Of a stretch of 6,090 bases of DNA, positions 1-4,925 are shown in pieces. Each line of letters starts with the position of its first letter. Position 1 is the first letter of the stretch. A program made the position numbers and the translations under genes. The notes beneath the pieces are model-generated. The model saw only the letters and a list, made by a program, of their open reading frames with translations, made no database searches and had not been told where the DNA came from. The DNA comes from Planctomycetaceae bacterium (GTDB taxonomy: Bacteria; Planctomycetota; Planctomycetia; Pirellulales; Pirellulaceae), in NCBI GenBank assembly GCA_007133715.1, contig SLMF01000394.1, positions 1-6,090 on the forward strand, in the 5' to 3' direction.

Positions 1-76
1 CGGCCACAACATGGTCAGAGACCGGCCACAACATGGTCAGAGACCGGCCACAACATGGTCAGAGACCGGCCACAAC
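1..76. repeat. 22-bp tandem repeat array (3 full units plus a partial), cut by the left edge
   Basis: Three identical 22-base units occupy 1-22, 23-44 and 45-66, and the first 10 bases of a fourth unit occupy 67-76 before the sequence diverges. Each unit begins cggccacaac and ends atggtcagagac. Inside each unit are two overlapping short dyads, GGTC-AGA-GACC (perfect 4-bp arms) and GGCCA-caaca-TGGTC (one mismatch). The 22-base period is not a multiple of three and no gene spans the array, so it is not a coding repeat. Zero divergence between units implies recent expansion or active maintenance. The array starts at the window edge, so its full length is unknown. It could be a short minisatellite, a set of protein-binding sites, or the subterminal repeats of a transposon lying to the left (IS21-family ends carry repeated GGCCA/GGTCA-type motifs). 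The last option is a guess from general resemblance only. Confidence 0.9.
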
Positions 77-130
77 GCGGCGGGAACCGGAACAGCCGCG
101 ACGAACGCGACCGTAATTTCTTGGCAGATG

Positions 131-260
131 CTATACCGCCCGCGGTCAGGTTTGTCCGCTTGGGACTCGAATCGTAGAACGGAATTCATTCCGTTTCCCG
201 AGGCAGGAACGGAATTCATTCCGTTCTACGATGGGACAGTTCTGCCCGCGGGCCGTATAA
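131..260. repeat. Large composite inverted repeat, MITE-like or palindromic repeat element
   Basis: The segment is an imperfect palindrome about 130 bp long. Outer arms 131-148 and 243-260 are inverted copies matching at 15 of 18 positions (ctatac/gtataa tips, then a cccgcgg core). Inner arms 171-177 (atcgtag) and 226-232 (ctacgat) are perfect inverted copies. They enclose two direct copies of the 18-mer aacggaattcattccgtt (178-195 and 208-225), which is itself palindromic except for its two central bases. The apical spacer is 196-207. Between outer and inner arms there is further partial matching (tgtcc near 153-158 against ggaca near 234-238) with about 13 extra bases on the left. The element has no coding capacity and lies 38 bp past the stop of the PHP gene. 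The shape fits a non-autonomous mobile palindrome (MITE or REP-like); as transcribed RNA it would fold into a long hairpin that could end or protect that mRNA. Confidence 0.8.
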
Positions 261-298
261 CTCGATGCGCCAAGGCCCGGCGGGCGACGAAGCGAAGA

Positions 299-1447
299 TC
301 ACTCGATGTAAAACGCCTGCGAATAGAATTTCACCTCGTCCACCTGGACCTCGAATCGCACGATCGCGTCCCGCATCTGACCATAATCAAGCGTACCCCC
401 CTGATGGTGGACGTGCCCGTCCTTGATCCAGGTGATCCCGTCGTGACCCTGGATGTCCACCGAAATGGTGTGGGCTTGCTCATCCACCGTGATTCCTCGA
501 AAGACGGGGAACGTGTCGACACGGGAGCCCACGAATTTGTGGCCGTTTTCCAGAGCCCGCCGCACCGCGGGCTCCGTCAATTCTTCAGCCAACACGAGGG
601 TCAGCGTGGCTGTGGCGGGAACCGACGTGCCGTGCGTGTCGTCGCTGCCCTTGATGAACAGATCATGGTCCCGGTAATAGGCGGCCAGGAGCCGATCGAA
701 CAGTTCTTCCTCCAACTCGCGTTGGCTGCCCAATTGCAGTTCGATCCCCAACGTGCTGTCGTATTCGGTGATCAGGCTGCCGAAGTGTTCGAGTCCTTCC
801 TCCCAGGAGAAGCCGCGGTCCGCCCAATGTCCCCCGGGGACGTAATGGGCCGGATGGGCCCAATAGGCCAGTCCGCCCAGCTCCTGGACACAGCCAAAAC
901 GCTCCCGATCATGTTCCCGGTTCGGAATGCGAATTCGCTCCGTAAAGCCGCACTCGTTGAACAGACTGACCATGTGGGGGTCACTGGTCAGTTCGTTGCC
1001 CCGAATCGCCAACATGCCGTGCTCGCCGAACTGGGGGTAAAACGCGGAAGTTTCCACGCCGTTCCGCTGCCAGACTTGCGACGGCTCCTGTTCGATCCAG
1101 CGGGTCCAGGGCCACGTCGTCTCGTGCGTGGGCTCCGTCTGCCGCTCACCCGACCGTGTGGTGTGATAGTTGTCGTGGTCGGTGATGGCCAGAATGTGGT
1201 ATCCGGCTTGGGCATAATTGTGAATCAGCTGCTCCGGCTCGGCGCGGCCGTCACTGTAAAGGGTGTGCGAATGCAAATTGGCCACAAAGGCCTGGACCGC
1301 CTGCCAATCGACATGGGCATAGGGGTTCTTGGCCACTCGCGGCACGGAGGTCTCGGCTTGCACTGCCCCGGCCAAAAGACCGACGGCAACCAGCAGGCCT
1401 GTGCAGAACCAGGGAACCAGGGCGGGGCAACGTTGGCGACGTGACAT
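299..1447 (-). CDS. Exported PHP-domain metal-dependent phosphoesterase-like protein
   Basis: This encodes 382 residues. The N terminus has a basic start (MSRRQR), a hydrophobic stretch at about 9-29 and a VQA site after residue 31, a typical Sec signal peptide without a lipobox, so the mature protein is probably periplasmic or secreted. PHP-domain metal-binding motifs follow in order: NLHSH (H59, H61) with SDG (D66), ITDHD (D90, H91), GNE (E152), AHPAH (H198) and SDDTHG (D269, H272). The last about 65 residues (318-382) look like a small beta-rich C-terminal domain. PHP proteins hydrolyse phosphoesters using two or three metal ions; the substrate here cannot be told. A reading frame continues upstream to 1756, but the ATG at 1447 is chosen because it follows a good AGGAGG site and directly opens the signal peptide. 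It is transcribed divergently from trpE. TrpH-like and histidinol-phosphatase-like PHP proteins are usually cytoplasmic, so export is the notable feature. The fold is a confident call; the function is not. Confidence 0.88.
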   Translation of the reverse strand: MSRRQRCPALVPWFCTGLLVAVGLLAGAVQAETSVPRVAKNPYAHVDWQAVQAFVANLHSHTLYSDGRAEPEQLIHNYAQAGYHILAITDHDNYHTTRSGERQTEPTHETTWPWTRWIEQEPSQVWQRNGVETSAFYPQFGEHGMLAIRGNELTSDPHMVSLFNECGFTERIRIPNREHDRERFGCVQELGGLAYWAHPAHYVPGGHWADRGFSWEEGLEHFGSLITEYDSTLGIELQLGSQRELEEELFDRLLAAYYRDHDLFIKGSDDTHGTSVPATATLTLVLAEELTEPAVRRALENGHKFVGSRVDTFPVFRGITVDEQAHTISVDIQGHDGITWIKDGHVHHQGGTLDYGQMRDAIVRFEVQVDEVKFYSQAFYIE

Positions 1448-1457
1448 AAAACAGCAT

Positions 1458-1463
1458 CCTCCT
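1458..1463 (-). promoter_or_regulatory. Shine-Dalgarno site for the PHP gene
   Basis: On the minus strand this reads AGGAGG, followed by 10 bases and then the ATG at 1447. It is the clearest ribosome-binding site in the window and fixes the start at 1447 rather than at in-frame upstream starts reaching 1756. The spacing is slightly long but within the normal range. Confidence 0.75.
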
Positions 1464-1636
1464 GAACGGGCTGGAAAGGGTTTCAAGCAAACGGAAAAAT
1501 GGAGAGAACTCGCCCGCGAATCCCCCGCATCGCCGATTCTGACAAAGCCCGCCAGACATGTCAAATTCGGCACCGCGACCCGGTTCGCTGAGACGCCCGC
1601 GCTTTCCCCTGCGACAACGGTGCGAACATCGTCACG

Positions 1637-1669
1637 GGGCCCACACCAGGGCCCTTGCCCGGACCGGGC
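1637..1669. other. Two adjacent GC-rich hairpins upstream of trpE
   Basis: The first hairpin has perfect 6-bp arms GGGCCC (1637-1642 and 1649-1654) and a 6-base loop acacca. Two bases later a second has 5-bp arms GCCCG/CGGGC (1657-1661 and 1665-1669) with a 3-base loop. No T-tract follows on either strand, so neither looks like an intrinsic terminator. The pair lies about 210 bases before the trpE ATG and about 190 bases before the PHP ATG, and could sit in the leader of either transcript, in a small RNA, or be chance in GC-rich DNA. Confidence 0.45.
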
Positions 1670-1878
1670 GTGCGGGAGATACTGGGCGCTGTCAGAAACG
1701 GAAACCCGTTCCTTGGAGGAAATCGTGATAACCCAAAGAACAGGGCGTGACCGCAAAGGGTCAACCTCCTTTCCGACAGAGCCGAGGAGCGAACGTGTTT
1801 GACCGAACAGGCTGCTGGCTGATTACCTCTCAAGAAGGGGTTGCCGTGCGGTAAACTGAGTTACTACCGAGTCGTTTT

Positions 1879-3387
1879 ATGAGCCATTTTCCGGACTGGG
1901 AAACGTTTTTTCGGATGGCAGAGGAGCATCAATTGGTGCCCGTCTACCGCCGGTTGGTCAGTGATCTTTTGACGCCGGTGACGGCCTTTCACAAGCTCGA
2001 TACGGGGGGCAGCGCGTGCTTGTTCGAGAGCGTGGTGGGTGGCGAGAAGGTGGGTCGTTACAGTTTCTTGGCGGCCGAACCGTTCTGCGAATACACGGTG
2101 CGCGATCATCAGGTGACGGTGTCCGACGCGCAGGGAACTCGCCAGTACACGTCCCCCGACCCGTTGCGTGAGTTACGTCGGGAGTTGACGGCCTATCGAG
2201 CGGCCCAACCGCCCGGACTTCCTCCCTTTTCTGGTGGCGCCGTGGGTTACGTGGGGTATGACATGGTCCGCTGTGCCGAGGATCTGCCCGACCCGCCGGA
2301 GGACGATCGCCAGCTGCCGGATATGGCGTTCGCCTTTTACGATCGGATGATTGTATTCGACAACATCGACAAGACGATGTTTGTGGTGGCGACGGCTCGT
2401 CTGGAAGAGGGGGCGGATCGCGAGGCCGTATACCGGGCGGCTTGCCAGCGGGTCGATCGGATGGTACAGCAATTGGTGACGGGTCCGGTCGAGCTGCAGT
2501 GTGCGGACATTGACACACGGGGGGATGCGAAGATCACGTCGGTCTCGAATTTCCGCCCGGAGGAGTTTGCCGCCGCGGTGCGGCGGTGTGTCGAGTACAT
2601 TCGGGCGGGGGACATTTTTCAGGTCGTGCTGAGCCAGCGGTTGGAAGTGCCGCTCCAGTCTGACCCGTTAGAGGTGTATCGCACGCTCCGGGTGGTCAAT
2701 CCCAGCCCGTTTATGTTCTTTCTCCGCACGTCGGGGGTGACACTGGTGGGCAGTTCGCCCGAGATCATGTGCCGCGTCATCGACGGCAAGATCACGGTGC
2801 GCCCTTTGGCAGGAACTCGCCCGCGAGGGGCTACCGAACAAGAGGATCAGCGTCTGGCCGCGGAACTGCTGGCGGATGCCAAGGAACGTGCCGAACATGT
2901 GATGCTGGTCGACTTGGGACGCAATGACGTGGGACGCGTCGCACGCTACGGCTCGGTGGAATTGTCGGACGTGATGGTGATCGAGCGTTACAGCCACGTG
3001 ATGCACATCACTTCGAACGTGACGGGCCACTTGCGTGAGGGTTGCGACGCCTTCGACGCAATGGAAGCCTGTCTGCCCGCGGGCACGGTTTCCGGGGCGC
3101 CTAAAGTGCGCGCGATGGAGATCATTGACGAACTGGAGCCGCATCGGCGTGGTCCCTATGCCGGCGCGGTCGGACATTTCGATTATCATGGCAATATGGA
3201 CACGTGCATCGCACTCCGCACGATCGTGATCCAGGACCAGAGGGCCTATGTGCAGGCCGGAGCGGGGATCGTGGCGGACAGCTGCCCGGAACGCGAGTAC
3301 CAAGAGACGTGGAACAAAGCCCGCGGGCTGCTGAAGGCGATCGAGATCACCGAGGCGCGACGCCGGATGCAGCAGGCAGACCCGTGA
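1879..3387 (+). CDS. trpE: Anthranilate synthase component I
   Basis: This 502-residue protein has normal TrpE length. It converts chorismate, with ammonia supplied by the TrpG glutaminase, into anthranilate, the first committed step of tryptophan synthesis in the cytoplasm. The N-terminal regulatory domain (about 1-190) has VPVYRRLVSDLLTPV (20-34), the tryptophan-binding LFES (48-51, equivalent to the classical LLES feedback motif) within a GGEKVGRYSF context, and FSGGAVGYVGYD (117-128). The catalytic chorismate-binding domain (about 225-495) has TVRPLAGTRPRG (306-317), DLGRNDVGRV (345-354), YSHVMHITSNVTG (371-383), LPAGTVSGAPK (399-409), GHFDYHGNMDTCIALRT (432-448) and QAGAGIVADSCPEREYQET (459-477). 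The aminodeoxychorismate synthase PabB and isochorismate synthases are relatives, but the N-terminal motif set favours TrpE. The first ATG lacks a strong Shine-Dalgarno but gives the normal N terminus. The gene stands alone: no trpG or other trp gene is adjacent in the window. The intact LFES motif suggests feedback inhibition by tryptophan is kept. Confidence 0.96.
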   Translation: MSHFPDWETFFRMAEEHQLVPVYRRLVSDLLTPVTAFHKLDTGGSACLFESVVGGEKVGRYSFLAAEPFCEYTVRDHQVTVSDAQGTRQYTSPDPLRELRRELTAYRAAQPPGLPPFSGGAVGYVGYDMVRCAEDLPDPPEDDRQLPDMAFAFYDRMIVFDNIDKTMFVVATARLEEGADREAVYRAACQRVDRMVQQLVTGPVELQCADIDTRGDAKITSVSNFRPEEFAAAVRRCVEYIRAGDIFQVVLSQRLEVPLQSDPLEVYRTLRVVNPSPFMFFLRTSGVTLVGSSPEIMCRVIDGKITVRPLAGTRPRGATEQEDQRLAAELLADAKERAEHVMLVDLGRNDVGRVARYGSVELSDVMVIERYSHVMHITSNVTGHLREGCDAFDAMEACLPAGTVSGAPKVRAMEIIDELEPHRRGPYAGAVGHFDYHGNMDTCIALRTIVIQDQRAYVQAGAGIVADSCPEREYQETWNKARGLLKAIEITEARRRMQQADP

Positions 3388-3419
3388 GAACTGCGACGCA
3401 GGCCGTAGCGACCTGCCTG

Positions 3420-3444
3420 CTCCGTAGCCAGCGGAGGGATTTTT
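3420..3444 (+). terminator. Candidate intrinsic terminator after trpE
   Basis: A 5-bp stem CTCCG/CGGAG (3420-3424 and 3432-3436) with a 7-base loop is followed within three bases by a run of five T (3440-3444), and a second run of six T follows at 3451-3456. It lies 32 bases past the trpE stop. A further short dyad, gcagg/cctgc, precedes it at about 3399-3416. The stem is short, so the call is moderate. The T-tracts face plus-strand transcription only, so it would not serve the convergent gene ending at 3500. Confidence 0.5.
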
Positions 3445-3499
3445 CGGCCGTTTTTTCCCGCGGCGGGCAATTCCGGTTGATCCCGGCGATGGGGACCCG

Positions 3500-4732
3500 C
3501 TACGGGTCCAGACCGAATACGTTGACCATGAGATCCATCAGCGAGGTGGATGCCGAATACGGCTGATCCCAACTCCAGATATGCCGGATCAGATCGGTCA
3601 TGAGCATCCCGGCGAGTGCCAGGATCAGGGCCACAACCACCAATCCCACGATGTTGTAGACCGAATAGGGTAATTCAGGGGCGGCACTGGCGGGAACCGC
3701 CATCGCATCTTGGGGGCCGGAAAACCCCTCTGCAGTAACCCCCGCTTCGCCATCCAATGTGCCCGGCTCCTCGCCCGTGGCCAGGACCGTGGCTTCTTCA
3801 TCGAATGCTTCGGAATCCTCCAAAGCAATCACCTGCGACCCGCTGTCTTCCTCGTCCTCGGCTTCCCCTCCGGAGGGCGTCAGGTTGAAATCTTCGTCGG
3901 CTTGCAAATTCATGTCCGAACCGCCGTCGAAGCCTTCGAGATCGAGGATTTCGTCCTCTTCATCTTCTGGCAATTCCAGCGAAGACACGGACGAACCTGC
4001 CAGATCGAGGGGCTCTTCTTCCAGATTCAAACCACTGTCGCTGGGGCTGGTCAGATTGATTCCCGTATCGCCCGTGCCGCCCGTCACATCACCGCTGCCC
4101 GTGCCGCCACCCAGCACCAATTCATCGTCATCACCGAGAGCCAGTTCATCGTCGTCATCGATGGACAGTTCGGCTCCGCTACCGCGATCCGGGGCACCCG
4201 ACTTGGATTCGTCCAGCGAGGCTTCCGAAGAAAGGCTGAGATCACTGCCTTCGAAGCCCAGTTCATCGCTTCCCCCGGAGGCGAGTTCCTTGCCGGAATC
4301 CAGCAAGTCGGAACCGCTGCCTTCCATCAGATCGACGCTGCTCTCACCTTCGCTGTCGTCCAAGGAGAGGTCGCTGGAACTCTCCGCCTCGTCCGCCGTT
4401 CCCGGGCCTGATTCGGCCGGGGGGAGCCCCATTTCGTCGAAGTCGTCCAAGGAACCGATCGCGGTCGGAGCATTGACGTCGGCCACTTCGCCGCCCAAGT
4501 CCAAAGCTGACGAGGTTCCCTCGTCGCTGTCGTCCAGATCGAGCGAACTGCCGCCCGATTCGTCCGCGCCCCTTTCCTCGAGCACTCGCTCGAGTTCGCT
4601 GGATTTGAATTTCCAAGAGGCACCATCCCGGACGCCGTAGATTTCGCCTCGCAGGCGCATCTCATTCAGTTCGTCCGTAGAAACACCCAGCTTCTCGGCG
4701 GCTTCGTTTAATTCGATGAAATTGGCGGACAT
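3500..4732 (-). CDS. Membrane-anchored protein with N-terminal HTH (excisionase/MerR-like) domain and acidic linker
   Basis: The protein has 410 residues in three parts. Residues 1-54 (FIELNEAAEKLGVSTDELNEM, then GEIYGVRDGASWKFKSSELERVLEE) look like the winged-helix DNA-binding module of excisionase/MerR-type (HTH_17-like) proteins. Residues about 55-345 form a strongly acidic, low-complexity linker rich in D, E, S, G and L, with recurring short SDLSLDD/SSLDLDD-like blocks and an adjacent duplicate DDDELALG/DDDELVLG (193-208); it is probably disordered. Residues about 358-380 (IVGLVVVALILALAGMLM and neighbours) form a single membrane helix, followed by about 30 residues ending at 410. With no signal peptide, the HTH domain would be cytoplasmic and the tail outside. 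I have a general impression of similar planctomycete proteins but know no established function; possible roles are a membrane-tethered regulator or a scaffold using the HTH-like fold for protein binding. The start follows only a weak GGGG. Long plus-strand open frames across it are composition shadows. Confidence 0.88.
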   Translation of the reverse strand: MSANFIELNEAAEKLGVSTDELNEMRLRGEIYGVRDGASWKFKSSELERVLEERGADESGGSSLDLDDSDEGTSSALDLGGEVADVNAPTAIGSLDDFDEMGLPPAESGPGTADEAESSSDLSLDDSEGESSVDLMEGSGSDLLDSGKELASGGSDELGFEGSDLSLSSEASLDESKSGAPDRGSGAELSIDDDDELALGDDDELVLGGGTGSGDVTGGTGDTGINLTSPSDSGLNLEEEPLDLAGSSVSSLELPEDEEDEILDLEGFDGGSDMNLQADEDFNLTPSGGEAEDEEDSGSQVIALEDSEAFDEEATVLATGEEPGTLDGEAGVTAEGFSGPQDAMAVPASAAPELPYSVYNIVGLVVVALILALAGMLMTDLIRHIWSWDQPYSASTSLMDLMVNVFGLDP

Positions 4733-4925
4733 GTTGATCCCCGGTTGAGACGCGGCATTCGTACAGACGTTGGGTCACCCTTCCGTTTATTGTAAAAACG
4801 GCGGAATTGCCTGCAAGATTTAACTGTTGTGGGTGACTCTAGCGTCTATCCAGAAATTATCACTCCAATCTTGACGGTCGGCAAGGAATTTTCGGCTGAA
4901 TCCCTGTTTTTCGGCTGTGATAACA
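4733..4925. other. 193-bp intergenic region between rmd and the HTH-membrane gene
   Basis: Both flanking genes run on the minus strand. The part near 4733-4837 holds the candidate promoter and inverted repeats of the HTH-membrane gene. The part after the rmd stop has a small dyad, gtgat-gtt-atcac (4918-4930, overlapping the rmd stop), and a 10-base direct repeat cagccgaaaa on the minus strand (about 4878-4887 and 4906-4915), but no convincing intrinsic terminator with a T-tract. The change to lower GC than the genes supports a real promoter-bearing spacer. Confidence 0.5.
4789..4816 (-). promoter_or_regulatory. Candidate sigma70-like promoter of the HTH-membrane protein gene
   Basis: On the minus strand a -35 TTGCAG (4811-4816) and a -10 TACAAT (4789-4794) are separated by 16 bases, giving a leader of about 50 bases before the ATG at 4732. 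The -10 matches the consensus at five of six positions and the -35 at four of six. It lies in a locally AT-richer stretch between two genes. It is flanked by an inverted repeat, gtcaccc (4774-4780) and gggtgac (4831-4837), that could be operator half-sites. Found by eye only. Confidence 0.45.

Larger units (their letters stand above)
1448..1878. other. 431-bp divergent intergenic region, no convincing gene
   Basis: This region separates the divergent PHP gene and trpE, so it must hold promoters for both. Open frames cross it in both directions, but none has a recognisable domain, a good ribosome-binding site or composition beyond that of generally GC-rich sequence. I found no tRNA or rRNA and no short leader frame with paired Trp codons of the classical trp attenuator type. 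It does contain two adjacent GC-rich hairpins (1637-1669), an 8-bp palindrome gacatgtc (1555-1562), and a possible -35-like ttgacc at 1799-1804 whose matching -10 is poor. No promoter here is convincing by eye. Confidence 0.6.

Noticed and set aside
1..76. CRISPR array interpretation of the 22-bp repeats
   Set aside because: The units abut with no spacers between them, so this is a tandem array and not a repeat-spacer array.
11..1444. 477-codon plus-strand open frame covering the left part of the window
   Set aside because: It runs antisense to the PHP gene, begins inside the 22-bp tandem repeats and crosses the palindrome. Its translation shows no domain, whereas the opposite strand has a complete PHP motif set and a ribosome-binding site.
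1637..1669. Intrinsic terminator interpretation of the two GC hairpins
   Set aside because: No T-tract follows on either strand, so they lack the key second element of an intrinsic terminator.
1448..1756. N-terminal extension of the PHP gene to the upstream in-frame start at 1756
   Set aside because: The extension has no recognisable domain, precedes the signal peptide (which must be N-terminal), and lies upstream of the AGGAGG at 1458-1463 that serves the ATG at 1447.
1561..1833. Possible 90-codon minus-strand gene in the PHP-trpE spacer
   Set aside because: There is no clear ribosome-binding site, no domain, and its Pro/Arg/Gly-rich composition is what a random frame in GC-rich DNA gives.
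2668..3303. 211-codon minus-strand open frame
   Set aside because: It lies entirely inside the well-supported trpE catalytic domain in antisense and shows no recognisable motif.
3759..4640. 293-codon Ser/Pro-rich plus-strand frame opposite the HTH-membrane gene, and the 233-codon frame at 3710-4411
   Set aside because: These are antisense shadows of the acidic low-complexity linker: Asp/Glu/Ser codons read backwards give stop-free Ser/Arg/Pro-rich frames. No domain or ribosome-binding site is visible.
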